Positions 34,311 to 42,730 of a stretch of DNA of 64,000 nucleotides are shown here, in pieces; the first letter of the stretch is position 1, and each line of letters opens with the position of its first letter. Position numbers and translations under genes: made by a program. The stretch is from contig NZ_JH594596.1 of NCBI RefSeq assembly GCF_000243215.1, positions 581,872 to 645,871 on the forward strand, given 5' to 3'. A model generated the notes under the pieces. The model was given only the letters and a program-made list of their open reading frames with translations. It did not search any database and was not told the origin of the DNA. Origin of the DNA: Odoribacter laneus YIT 12061. GTDB taxonomy: Bacteria > Bacteroidota > Bacteroidia > Bacteroidales > Marinifilaceae.

Positions 34311-34398
34311 TTATCTTTGTACTTGAAATCATGCAACAGTTAAACTGTTTTCAGGATTTTAAGTGGTGCGCCCGGGGGTAGGATACCGGGCGCTTTTT
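34311..34398 (+). terminator. TATCTTTG box and strong terminator after topB fragment
   Basis: GCGCCCGG (34368-34375) and CCGGGCGC (34386-34393), followed by five Ts, make a strong terminator. A perfect -7 box TATCTTTG lies at 34311-34318, and between them AACAGTT-A-AACTGTT (34335-34349) is a further stem. The layout would give a transcript of about 75 bases, which could be a small RNA, but no good -33 element is visible, so the terminator for topB is the safe reading. Confidence 0.7.
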
Positions 34399-34601
34399 AT
34401 ATATTAAAATTTAATCGACATATAATATTAAGATTTTAGACACAAGATATGAAAAATAAATTATTGATTAATATTTTGTATTAAACATGAAAAAAATATG
34501 TAAATTTACAGAACTATTTTAAGGAAGAAGCCGAAAATCCTGTCGCCAATGAAATTGGGACACTTCAAAGCGAATAGGCATAACAACAAATACTTGATAT
34601 T

Positions 34602-34709
34602 ATGGATACAGAAGTAATTCCCAACTTTGTAAAAGTTGAAGTCGTTGATAGTGGATTTTCAAATATGGAATGCGGTTGGGATCCCACTTGCGATTGTAGC
34701 GGAAGTTAA
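34602..34709 (+). CDS. 35-aa cysteine-containing peptide, probable RiPP precursor
   Basis: An ATG at 34602 opens 35 codons ending in TAA at 34707. The first half (MDTEVIPNFVKVEVVDSGFS) reads as an acidic, hydrophobic leader. The tail ECGWDPTCDCSGS carries Cys 24, 30 and 32 with Gly, Trp, Asp and Thr, like a modified core. It ends 55 bases before a radical SAM/SPASM gene, with a hairpin between. Radical SAM enzymes of this architecture usually act on a small peptide encoded next door. The peptide family is not one I know. Product chemistry (thioether, C-C or other crosslink) cannot be told from the sequence. Confidence 0.6.
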   Translation: MDTEVIPNFVKVEVVDSGFSNMECGWDPTCDCSGS

Positions 34710-34721
34710 AAGTTGGTAAAG

Positions 34722-34749
34722 CCTGACAGTTACCAAAGTAGCTGTCAGG
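34722..34749 (+). terminator. leaky terminator between precursor and radical SAM gene
   Basis: CCTGACAG and CTGTCAGG pair around a 12-base loop and are followed by TTTATT, a weak T-tract. This position, between a peptide gene and its maturase, would give more precursor than enzyme transcript. Confidence 0.6.
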
Positions 34750-34764
34750 TTTATTATAGAAACT

Positions 34765-35943
34765 ATGGTACAAAGAAGAATAAATAATGTAGATGTGTTG
34801 ATAAATCCATATTCTGCAAACGAGATTTATTTTAATTCAAAATTTCTTGAAAAAAATGGCTCATTAGTTAAGAGCATGTCACCGTCGCAGTTGTGTGGAC
34901 TTATTTCTGGGTGTTCATACACTCCTATGTTATTAACTTGGGAATTATTGGATAGATGCAATTTTTATTGCCCTTTCTGTTACATTGTTGGACACTCACA
35001 CAATGAACAAGTTAGATTTGAGAATATTAAATCGAAAATCCAGGAATTGATTGATTTAGGGCTGTTATATTGTACTCTAACAGGAGGTGAAATTTTGTTA
35101 CATAAGGATTTCAAAGAAATTTATTCTTTTCTTAAACTTTCAGGTGTACTTGTAGCATTATATAGCAATGGATATTTAATAGATAACGAAATAATCAATT
35201 TATTTAAACAACTTCCTCCTTATAAAATAGAAATTTCCATTTATGGTGTTGACCAAAAAAACTTCGACAAAGTTACGGGAACCAAAGGTAGGGATTATCA
35301 AAAGGTATTAGATAATATTCTTAAATTAAGAGATTTAGGTATTAAAGTTAAGTGTAAAACTCCTTTTAATTCTATAACAGAAGATGGTTTTAGTAAAATT
35401 GGCGATTGGTGTAATCTTAACGGAATTGATTATTACTACTCTACAACCATTTTTCAAGCTTATGATGGAAAAAATCTAAATCATTTTCAATCTAATTTCT
35501 CATCTATGATTAGTTGTGAAGCGAACAAGATACAAATAACAGACAAATCATATCCAGAAATATTTGATTGTGAAAAACAAAATACAATAAAAAAATGCTA
35601 TACTTGTGGCATTAAAAATTATGGACTCCATATAAATTCAAATTTTGAATTATTACCTTGTCAAAGAACTCAAATCAAAGAGTGTAATTATCGTATTGTT
35701 GATTTAGGAATCAAAAAAAGTATAAATCTAAATAGGCAATTTGTAAATACCTATATAAATAAGCCAATTCGTGGGTGTACTGGCTGTGAAGCAAGTAATA
35801 CTTGCAAAATGTGTCCGGCTATTGCAGTGCCAGTATACAATAATGGAAATCAAATTGAAGCGTTCTCTGTGCCTTTAGGGTATTGTGATTTTGAAAGAAA
35901 AAGATATTATGGGTTAATCAATGAATTATCTAAATTAAAATAG
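34765..35943 (+). CDS. radical SAM/SPASM peptide-modifying enzyme
   Basis: The 392-aa protein has the radical SAM cluster CNFYCPFC (Cys 65, 69, 72). GGE follows (LTGGEILLHKDF), with the barrel strands YSNGYLID and ISIYGVD. A C-terminal SPASM-type region has auxiliary-cluster cysteines: CYTCGIKNYGLHINSNFELL, PCQRTQ, GCTGCEASNTCKMCPA and a late Cys (YCDFER). The N-terminal 50 residues could be a peptide-binding (RRE-like) part. The nearby 35-aa gene is the likely substrate. No transporter or protease follows; downstream is a stop-containing frame at 36032-36166 that may be a lost partner gene. Confidence 0.85.
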   Translation: MVQRRINNVDVLINPYSANEIYFNSKFLEKNGSLVKSMSPSQLCGLISGCSYTPMLLTWELLDRCNFYCPFCYIVGHSHNEQVRFENIKSKIQELIDLGLLYCTLTGGEILLHKDFKEIYSFLKLSGVLVALYSNGYLIDNEIINLFKQLPPYKIEISIYGVDQKNFDKVTGTKGRDYQKVLDNILKLRDLGIKVKCKTPFNSITEDGFSKIGDWCNLNGIDYYYSTTIFQAYDGKNLNHFQSNFSSMISCEANKIQITDKSYPEIFDCEKQNTIKKCYTCGIKNYGLHINSNFELLPCQRTQIKECNYRIVDLGIKKSINLNRQFVNTYINKPIRGCTGCEASNTCKMCPAIAVPVYNNGNQIEAFSVPLGYCDFERKRYYGLINELSKLK

Positions 35944-36322
35944 ATAACAAATATTGTTTCCCTACTAACGCTGTGAAGGACTATATTTCGTCTTGCTTCT
36001 CAATTTTGTCCTACATATATGGAATATTAAAGGAAATGCTGTACCTTTTACAGAAATAAATAAGTTTGAGTAATCTGTTTCAAAAATAGGTACAGATAAT
36101 ATGGTTTTTCCTGAATATTGCGAAGTAGTCAAAGATTTTGTTCTTATTATAGAAATGAGTCAATGACATTTTTTCTACAATATTCAAGAAAAAGAAAAAT
36201 AGACTGTAAATCTTCTATAACTAAAATAGAACTATTTTAAACAAGGTTCGATAGAGAACAGCGACAATTTTTTAATTTACTATTGATATACAGCCTTTAC
36301 TTTAAAGGATAGTAGGTTATTG
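35944..36322. other. 379-bp region with a decayed frame
   Basis: A frame at 36032-36166 reads GNAVPFTEINKFE, stop, SVSKIGTDNMVFPEYCEVVK, DFVLIIEMSQ. It looks protein-like but has an internal TAA and no start; I do not recognise it. Nothing else is visible before the end of the leftward HTH gene. Confidence 0.35.
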
Positions 36323-36622
36323 TTAGTTTATAGCTTCTTTCTCTTTTAAACGTGTTTCCATAAACTCTTTTACATCAACTACTCGATAATAATTTTTTCC
36401 TCGAACGTTGAAGTATTTTAAAATCTTTTCTTTTCGGTAACGTTGTAATGTTCGTCGATTAACATGCAGAAGTAAGCACATGTCCTGGTTGTCTAAAACT
36501 TTTATCTCTTCAACGGCTATTTGAAGGGCTAATCTTTTTATTTTTTCATCCGTTTGATCTAAACGATCAAATAAACGGTGCATCCATTGCTCTAAAGTTG
36601 CTTTGTCTAATTTTTCGATCAT
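36323..36622 (-). CDS. small HTH protein, second of RteC-linked pair
   Basis: The 99-aa protein contains LDNQDMCLLLHVNRRTLQRY, RKEKILKYFNVRGKNYYRVV. Its start overlaps the stop of the 36619 gene by 4 bases. It is closest in pattern to the 15235 protein, and both lie near RteC-like genes. It is probably part of the excision-control module. Confidence 0.7.
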   Translation of the reverse strand: MIEKLDKATLEQWMHRLFDRLDQTDEKIKRLALQIAVEEIKVLDNQDMCLLLHVNRRTLQRYRKEKILKYFNVRGKNYYRVVDVKEFMETRLKEKEAIN

Positions 36623-36960
36623 ATGGATAAATGATTATGTTGAGCAATTTCATTTACCGTTTCGTATTTACCTTCTGCTATGTATTTATTTACATCTTCA
36701 ATGTTATAGCGGATTCTCCCACCAATACGGGTATAAGTAATTTCTCCCCGGGTTCTTATTCGATTTAATGTTCTTAAACTAACATGTAAAAGTTTGCATA
36801 CATCTTTGTTGTCTAATGCAATTCCTTTTTCTGTTTTTTCTCTCGGTTTTTCTGATTCGTTTAATTGTATTGTACCCTGTGATTTGACGAATTGAAAAAT
36901 AGTTTCTAATTTTTCTACAAGATTCCGATACACCTGTGAATCTAATGTAACAACTTCCAT
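36619..36960 (-). CDS. small HTH protein, first of RteC-linked pair
   Basis: The 113-aa protein begins MEVVTLDSQVYRNLVEKLET, then LDNKDVCKLLHVSLRTLNRI, RTRGEITYTRIGGRIRYN. The insertion between the leader and HTH is longer than in its paralogues. It follows the RteC-like gene by 84 bases on the same strand. Confidence 0.7.
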   Translation of the reverse strand: MEVVTLDSQVYRNLVEKLETIFQFVKSQGTIQLNESEKPREKTEKGIALDNKDVCKLLHVSLRTLNRIRTRGEITYTRIGGRIRYNIEDVNKYIAEGKYETVNEIAQHNHLSI

Positions 36961-37044
36961 AATTATTTAGTTTTAAATTTGTTGCTACAAAAGTGTAGGA
37001 TGAAAAAATAGAAAGTCTTTAACTTAATATTAGGTTAATAGTAA

Positions 37045-37605
37045 TTATTTGTCCTTTTCTAACATTGCCTTGTTTAAGTTGTCCGTTAAACGACGTAAAA
37101 AAGTTGTTCTTTCTCCGACTCTGCTTCTTATTTGGATGTATAACAATGAAATGTTATTGAGATTTATGTTGAAAGCCTTTTCAAATAGTTCTGCGAGTTG
37201 TTTAATCGTAACTTCTCCATTATTGATACATTTACTGTGGAAAAGTGCATATATTATTTCAACGGCATTACATAAGTCAGCCGTCCAGCGTAGGGGCTTT
37301 TTTATTTTTAATGTTTTTGTTTCAATTAGTACTGATAATTTCAAACATTCTAAAGCAACATTGATAATTGAAAGGGTTTTATTCAATATAATATTATTCG
37401 TAGTATCTTTTTTTAAAATAGCTTCTAATTCAATTCTTGTGTAATGTATTAAGAAATAGGAAGTTGCCAAATCAGATGAGTTATTTATAAAAACCTGTAA
37501 TTTGTTTACGAATTGCACATAGGCTTTTTCTAACGTCTTTGTTTCGATTTTTTGGTGTGTGCTAAGTAGAATCAATAGATCAGTCTTTAATAATGAATTT
37601 CTCAT
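37045..37605 (-). CDS. RteC-like regulator
   Basis: The 186-aa protein has a helical N-terminal domain (LLKTDLLILLSTHQKIETKT, YFLIHYTRIELEAILKK). Its C-terminal domain matches the end of RteC: LRWTADLCNAVEIIYALFHS, NNGEVTIKQLAELFEKAFNI, RVGERTTFLRRLTDNLNKAM. It is shorter than CTnDOT RteC but is full length compared with the 14446-15079 homologue. RteC activates excision genes. Two GGGTATACCC-like sites just upstream may be its own operator. Confidence 0.6.
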   Translation of the reverse strand: MRNSLLKTDLLILLSTHQKIETKTLEKAYVQFVNKLQVFINNSSDLATSYFLIHYTRIELEAILKKDTTNNIILNKTLSIINVALECLKLSVLIETKTLKIKKPLRWTADLCNAVEIIYALFHSKCINNGEVTIKQLAELFEKAFNINLNNISLLYIQIRSRVGERTTFLRRLTDNLNKAMLEKDK

Positions 37606-38237
37606 AATAATAAAATAGGGTATACCCCATAATAGGATATACCCAAGCTTAACAAAAAATGAATTACACGCATATTTTACAAAATTATGTTATATAATTT
37701 TGTAAACCATTTTTTTACGCATAATTTGCATGATATTGTCTTAATTTGTACTTTTGCCATTGTTAAATCAGAGTTCTTAGAAAATGTCGGAAATGGAAGT
37801 CTTAATAGGTCATTTTCAGACAAGTATTGATAATAGTATTTTAAATAGATAGACAAGAAACGACAATTATTCGTCCACTATTTGTCCATCTGTTATTTTT
37901 AAAATATTCCCAAAAGACAAATTAAGTGATAACCAGTTGATTATGAATATGTTCCATGTTCCCAGCTGGATCACAAAGTGACCCCAGGCGGATCACGGAA
38001 AACAAAAGAAAAATCAAACAAATCCCTGATAATTAGATATTGTCAGGGATTTCTTTTTTCTGGCAGGTAGCAGAAAATAGCCGTTTCAAGCATATTATCG
38101 GTGGATAAATCGTGGGACTAAAATTTAGCCGGAAAAAGTCCCACGAATTTGTATATTTCTCACTGATTCATAGTATTTTGCATAGACTTACTTTGGAAGA
38201 GAATACATAGTTTTGTAATTCCTAAAACGATGTAAAA
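37606..38237. other. 632-bp region: operator-like repeats, element end with two hairpins
   Basis: GGGTATACCC (37618-37627, palindrome) and GGATATACCC (37635-37644) lie just upstream of the RteC-like gene. Repeated GGATCAC motifs at 37974-37997 resemble the multiple terminal repeats of IS21-type elements. The hairpins AATCCCTGA/TCAGGGATT (38021-38051) and TCGTGGGAC/GTCCCACGA (38110-38146) match those at 7947-8072. They mark the integrase end of a related, truncated element. No gene is present. Confidence 0.5.
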
Positions 38238-38600
38238 ATGGCTCGAAAATCATTTTCTGTATTGTTCTTCATCAAGAAAGGCAAATTATTAAAGAACAGA
38301 GAAGTACCCGTATGCATGAGAATCACTGTAAACGGCTGTATGGTAGATATTTCTATCAAAAGAAGCTGCCCTGTAAACTTATGGAATCGGGCAAAAGAGA
38401 ATTCAAAAGCAAAGACCGTATGTCAGTGAAACTGAACCACTACTTAAAAATCACATGTTCGCACGTACACCAAATTTATAGGGAACTTGAATCTTCCGAC
38501 AAGGTTATTACTGTCGATCTTGTAAGAAAATTGTATTATGGTGTGGACGAGGATAGCAAAACGCTATTGCAGGTATTCAGGGAACATAACGAACAAAGAT
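38238..38600 (+). pseudogene. truncated, frameshifted tyrosine recombinase N-terminus
   Basis: The first frame gives FSVLFFIKKGKLLKNREVPV, CMRITVNGCMVDISIKRSCP. After about 38410 the other frame gives SVKLNHYLKITCSHVHQIYR, VRKLYYGVDEDSKTLLQVFR, EHNEQ, then homology stops. It aligns with residues 5-125 of the 8160 integrase. It lacks the catalytic domain entirely, so it is dead. The right breakpoint is near 38600, and 38601-38998 holds no gene. Confidence 0.8.
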
Positions 38601-38998
38601 ATGGAAACTCGCCCACATTCGGATAACTTTTGAGGAAATAGTACAAAGTGTTTGAGAACTAAAGGAATATGTAGCTTTGGTCCAGATTCTTCCATTTGTG
38701 GTTTTTGACCGTTTTTGAGGGAGTTCGGAAAACAAATCGCTACTTATCCGTTGCCTTTTCCGGGTTGAAAAAGAGGGTTGGAAATAGCTTCCATTTCTAC
38801 TTTTCATATCCTGTTTATCACTGCATGGAACGATGTTTCTTGCTATGTCTATCATGCAAACTTAGTCATATTTTTCCGTATTAGAAAAAAAGACAGGGTT
38901 TGTTTGTTAGGCGAAGGACCTTATTCTCCGTTCCGCTATATTTTTCATGCCATTCATTTGCTCGCTATATAATAATTTTGCAAACAAAGGAATTAGTT
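38601..38998. other. 398-bp region upstream of tandem integrases
   Basis: No coding sequence. It begins at the break of the truncated integrase and ends at the ATG of the next one; a TAATTTTG box at about 38972-38979 could be its -7 element. Otherwise nothing is visible. Confidence 0.4.
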
Positions 38999-40222
38999 AT
39001 GAATCAAGCAAATGTAAAGGTATCGTTCTACCTGAAAAAGAGCGAGGCGGATGTTGACGGAAACAGCCCTGTAATGGCTAAATTAAGTGTCGGAAAATAC
39101 TCGGAAGCGGCATTCAGTGTGAAGATGAAAGTTTCACAGTCGCGCTGGACTTCCGGACGTGCGTCAGGCAAGAGTATGGCTGCAAAGGAAATAAACAACC
39201 GTCTGGACGAGATTCGTGCAATGGCTTTAAGTATCTACTCAGAACTGTCGGCTGTACGTGACGGTGTGACAGCAGAAGAGGTAAAAAGTATTCTGCTTGG
39301 AATGTCCAGCGGACAGGAAACTCTTTTGGGCTACTTCAGACGATTTATCAATTGTTTTGAAAAGCGTGTGGGAGTAAACCGTACCATGAAAAGCTTGCGT
39401 GCTTATCGGAATGCCTACAACCATATCGAAAGATTCTTGCAGACAAAATACAAACTCTCCGATATTCCGTTCTCAGCACTGGACCGTTCCTTTATTGACA
39501 AGTATGATTTGTACCTTCGGACAGAACGCAATCTCGCCCCCGGAACAATCATCAATCTGACCGTACAACTGAAAACGATTGTCGGCGAGGCCATCGCTGA
39601 CGGTATCATTACCGCCAGTCCGTTTTTGGGATACGAGCCGGTGCGTCCTAAAGCCGTACAGAAATATCTCACGGCAGAAGAGTTACACAGAATCATGACC
39701 ACTCCGCTTCACAGACAGACATTATATCATGTCCGTGATATATTTTTGTTTTCCTGTTTTACCGGGATTTCATATAGAGATATGTGTCTGCTGACCAAAA
39801 GCAACCTATGTTCAGCAGAAGATGGGACATGGTGGATAAAAAGTGCCAGACAGAAAACCAAAATAGAATTTGAGATTCCGCTGCTTGATTTGCCATTACA
39901 GATTCTGAAGAAGTACAGCGACACTGCTCCCGATGACAAGTTGCTGCCGATGTACTGCAATTCTATGCTGAACCATTATTTGAAAGAGATTGCGCAAATC
40001 TGCCACATAAACCGTCCGTTGGTCTTTCATGCCGCCCGTCATACATACGCTACGGAAATAACACTTTCCCATGGCGTACCCCTTGAAACAGTCAGCAAAA
40101 TGCTCGGACACAGTCAGATAGAAACCACCCAAATTTATGCGAAAGTAACCGATGACAAGATAGATGCCGATACAAAGGCACTGAATCGGAAAATTTCAGA
40201 ACGCTTTTCTGTCGTCATTTAA
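38999..40222 (+). CDS. tyrosine recombinase, first of tandem pair
   Basis: The start is set at MNQANVKVSFYLKKSEADVD, the normal N-terminus; the frame is open 33 codons further but without a good start. The 407-aa protein has ARQKTKIEF, FHAARHTYATEI, MLGHSQIETTQIYAKV, and Ser in place of the first Arg (CFTGISYRDM). GC content is higher than in the RIT and cargo genes. The second integrase starts 22 bases after its stop. Tandem integrases followed by HTH genes are typical of larger Bacteroides conjugative elements. Confidence 0.9.
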   Translation: MNQANVKVSFYLKKSEADVDGNSPVMAKLSVGKYSEAAFSVKMKVSQSRWTSGRASGKSMAAKEINNRLDEIRAMALSIYSELSAVRDGVTAEEVKSILLGMSSGQETLLGYFRRFINCFEKRVGVNRTMKSLRAYRNAYNHIERFLQTKYKLSDIPFSALDRSFIDKYDLYLRTERNLAPGTIINLTVQLKTIVGEAIADGIITASPFLGYEPVRPKAVQKYLTAEELHRIMTTPLHRQTLYHVRDIFLFSCFTGISYRDMCLLTKSNLCSAEDGTWWIKSARQKTKIEFEIPLLDLPLQILKKYSDTAPDDKLLPMYCNSMLNHYLKEIAQICHINRPLVFHAARHTYATEITLSHGVPLETVSKMLGHSQIETTQIYAKVTDDKIDADTKALNRKISERFSVVI

Positions 40223-40244
40223 TAAACCCTTAAATGGAAAGTAT

Positions 40245-41546
40245 ATGGAACAGAATATTGAGAAACAGAATACCAAACGCCGCAGCACATTTGCCGTGCT
40301 GTTTTATATCAACCGTACAAAAATACGCAAGGACGGGATGTGCCAGTTGTTGTGCAAGGTGAGCATCGGTGCCGAATGGGCTCAGATAGGTACCAAAGTA
40401 TCTGTCAATCCGGCTATCTGGAATCCGGAGAAAGGGCGTGCAGATGGACGAAGCGAGAATGCCGTTACTGTGAACCGCGCCATAGATGACCTGACAAGCG
40501 AGATAGCCGGACATTATGATCGGATAAAGAACAGCCTGGGTTTCATCACGGCAGAACTGGTCAAGAATGCAGTCAAAGGTATCGGACAGAAACCGCTTAC
40601 CCTGCTGGCTCTCTTCAGGGAGCATAATGAGGAATTCAAGAAACGTGTCGGGATAGACCGCATACGGGAGACATACGAGTCCTATCAGCGTTCATACAAA
40701 CATCTTTCCGCATTTGTACGGGAAAAGAAGGGTATGGAAGATGTCACGTTGCGAAGTCTTGACAGGGTGTTCTATGACGATTTTGAAGTTTTCCTGCGCA
40801 CCGACCGCAACCTGAAGCCCAAAAGCGTGCATGAGCATCTGTACCGCTTGAAGAAACTTACGGTACGGGCTGTCAGCCAGGGCACGTTGAGACGGGATCC
40901 ATACTGCCGTCTGCACCCCGAACTCCCCAAAAGAAGAAGCCGCCACATGAAGCTGGAGGACCTCAAGACATTGATGACTACTCCCGTAGAGAAGCCGCAA
41001 TTACAATTCGTGAGGGATATGTTCATCTTTTCGACTTTTACCGGACTGGCATATGCGGATTTGAAGAGGTTGTCGGTAAATGATATTACGCAGGCAGACG
41101 ACGGCACTTGGTGGATTCATATCCACCGCCAAAAGACCGATACGCTTTCCTCTGTCCGTCTGCTGGATATTCCTCTCCAAATCATAGAGAAGTACCGTAG
41201 CCAGAGAACCGGGGACAAGGTGTTCAACATTTACGGACGCTGTTATTTTATCATGCTGACAAAAGAATTGGGAAAGGCCTATGGATTTGATTTGACTTTC
41301 CACCAGGCCCGGCATAATTACGGAACCCACATCACTCTCTCGTTGGGTGTCCCGATAGAGACGGTAAGCCGTATGATGGGACATACCTCCATTTCCACCA
41401 CGCAAATTTACGCGCAGGTCATGGACACAAAAGTGGACGAGGACATGAAACGCTTGAGAGCCACCGGCTTCGGTAACAGCATAGAATTATGTGAAGAGGA
41501 TTTCACGACAAAGAAAAAACGGAAGCGGAAATCGCAAGCCGTATGA
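40245..41546 (+). CDS. tyrosine recombinase, second of tandem pair
   Basis: The 433-aa protein has an arm-binding N-terminus (FAVLFYINRTKIRKDGMCQL) and a SAM-like core (about 135-225). The catalytic boxes are HRQKTDTLSSV, FHQARHNYGTHITL, MMGHTSISTTQIYAQV; the first Arg position is Ala (FTGLAYADL). It has a basic C-terminal tail (KKKRKRKSQ). A strong inverted-repeat terminator follows at 41552-41596. Which attachment site it uses cannot be seen. Confidence 0.9.
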   Translation: MEQNIEKQNTKRRSTFAVLFYINRTKIRKDGMCQLLCKVSIGAEWAQIGTKVSVNPAIWNPEKGRADGRSENAVTVNRAIDDLTSEIAGHYDRIKNSLGFITAELVKNAVKGIGQKPLTLLALFREHNEEFKKRVGIDRIRETYESYQRSYKHLSAFVREKKGMEDVTLRSLDRVFYDDFEVFLRTDRNLKPKSVHEHLYRLKKLTVRAVSQGTLRRDPYCRLHPELPKRRSRHMKLEDLKTLMTTPVEKPQLQFVRDMFIFSTFTGLAYADLKRLSVNDITQADDGTWWIHIHRQKTDTLSSVRLLDIPLQIIEKYRSQRTGDKVFNIYGRCYFIMLTKELGKAYGFDLTFHQARHNYGTHITLSLGVPIETVSRMMGHTSISTTQIYAQVMDTKVDEDMKRLRATGFGNSIELCEEDFTTKKKRKRKSQAV

Positions 41547-41551
41547 AAAGG

Positions 41552-41596
41552 AGAACGGAGAAACAACCGCAACCCGGCAGGTCGTTTCTCCGTTCT
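41552..41596. terminator. terminator after tandem integrases
   Basis: AGAACGGAGAAAC (41552-41564) and GTTTCTCCGTTCT (41584-41596) are perfectly complementary. It separates the rightward integrases from the leftward HTH operon. Confidence 0.85.
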
Positions 41597-41613
41597 GACT
41601 TTAATGATGCCAG

Positions 41614-41925
41614 CTATACCCAGCGTTGTTCTTCCCGGCACCGCTTATAGGCATCGTCCAGTATTTTCATAATGTCGGACTCTTTATAGAGAGCCTTTCC
41701 CTGTACCAGGTAGTAAGGGATTACACCGGATGTACGGTATTCCTGCAATGTGCGTCTGCTTACCCGCAGGACATTGGAAAGTTCTTCATCCGTAAGGAAG
41801 CGTTCACCGTTGAAGAACGTTTTCGGGATTTCCTCCAATACCGAAAGCATCTTCTCCAATTTCTCCAATCCCTGAAACATCACATCAATGTGCGGGTCTT
41901 TCTTGTCTATGAAATGATAGCTCAT
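41614..41925 (-). CDS. small HTH protein, third of operon
   Basis: The start is set at MSYHFIDKKDPHIDVMFQGL (41925), which overlaps the previous HTH stop by four bases; longer upstream starts lie inside that gene. The HTH reads FLTDEELSNVLRVSRRTLQE, YRTSGVIPYYLVQGKALYKE, SDIMKIL. It is the second-partner subtype, terminal in a leftward three-gene operon. Confidence 0.7.
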   Translation of the reverse strand: MSYHFIDKKDPHIDVMFQGLEKLEKMLSVLEEIPKTFFNGERFLTDEELSNVLRVSRRTLQEYRTSGVIPYYLVQGKALYKESDIMKILDDAYKRCREEQRWV

Positions 41926-42218
41926 AATCTGCTCTTTATTAAAGGGTGATAACTCAAATCCAACAATCTCTGTATATCTTCCGGCTTGTAGAAGAGCTTG
42001 TTCTTTATACGGCTGAAGGGAAGTATCCCTTTGGCCCGATATGCCTGAAGAGTCTTTTTGTTGATGCGGAGCACATCGCACACTTCCTGGTTGTCCAGCC
42101 AGTTTTTCAGGCCGAGGTCCTCTACCGGTCGGCAAATGTGTGTCATCCGTTCCTCAAATTTGCAGAAGCGGATACGCAGCTCTTCAAAAGTCTGTTTGTC
42201 AATACATACAAGTTCCAT
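41922..42218 (-). CDS. small HTH protein, second of operon
   Basis: The 98-aa protein begins MELVCIDKQTFEELRIRFCK, then LDNQEVCDVLRINKKTLQAY, RAKGILPFSRIKNKLFYKPE, DIQRLL. It is the first-partner subtype with the standard leader. It is coupled by overlap to the following gene and lies 16 bases from the preceding one. Confidence 0.7.
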   Translation of the reverse strand: MELVCIDKQTFEELRIRFCKFEERMTHICRPVEDLGLKNWLDNQEVCDVLRINKKTLQAYRAKGILPFSRIKNKLFYKPEDIQRLLDLSYHPLIKSRL

Positions 42219-42234
42219 ATTCTTTTCAGTTTTA

Positions 42235-42549
42235 TTATTCCACCTGGTTTTTCAGTCTTGCCGGCATACGTTTCCCCTTCTGGTTGAGGAATGCCTCTAC
42301 CTCAGAAGACTTGTAATAGGTACGCCCGTCAATCATGTAATACGCCACGAGTTTCTTCTGGCGGTACCGTGCGAGGGTGCGTTTGGTTATGCCGAGCAGC
42401 TCGCACATGTCCTGATTGTCCAGCAGCTTGTCGCCGTCAAGGGCGGAAGTCTGGCGGTTCATGCGGTTCAGTCTGTCTTCAATCTTGTCGAACCGTTCCA
42501 TGATCTGATGGAGCATCATCTGGAAGGTTTCACGGTCTATCTGTATCAT
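42235..42549 (-). CDS. small HTH protein, first of operon
   Basis: The 104-aa protein begins MIQIDRETFQMMLHQIMERF, then LDNQDMCELLGITKRTLARY, RQKKLVAYYMIDGRTYYKSS, EVEAFL. It heads the operon whose upstream DNA carries a sigma-54-like promoter and palindromic sites, so it may be directly activated by the RteB-like regulator next door. Confidence 0.7.
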   Translation of the reverse strand: MIQIDRETFQMMLHQIMERFDKIEDRLNRMNRQTSALDGDKLLDNQDMCELLGITKRTLARYRQKKLVAYYMIDGRTYYKSSEVEAFLNQKGKRMPARLKNQVE

Positions 42550-42624
42550 AATACGGTCTGTCTTTGAGTGTAAATAATCGGGTGATTACACCTTGTTGCG
42601 CAACAGGTTATATCATGATATAGG

Positions 42625-42640
42625 GCTAACGGCATGCCAA
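42625..42640 (-). promoter_or_regulatory. possible sigma-54 promoter for HTH operon
   Basis: On the minus strand TTGGCATGCCGTTAGC resembles the -24/-12 pattern TTGGCACG-N4-TTGC (mismatches at two positions). It lies about 76 bases upstream of the 42549 start codon and about 90-140 bases downstream of the TTGCA palindromes, the usual geometry for an NtrC-type activator. Confidence 0.45.
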
Positions 42641-42730
42641 TGGCACCATGTTTCATGGAATGGCATCGATATTCCATTGAAATACAGCGAAATAAAAATT
42701 ATTAGAGAAAAGAAATGATGGAAATAAGAC

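Noticed and set aside
41926-42135. Extended N-terminus of the third HTH protein
   Set aside because: It runs through the preceding HTH gene in another frame; the paralogues start at the position chosen.
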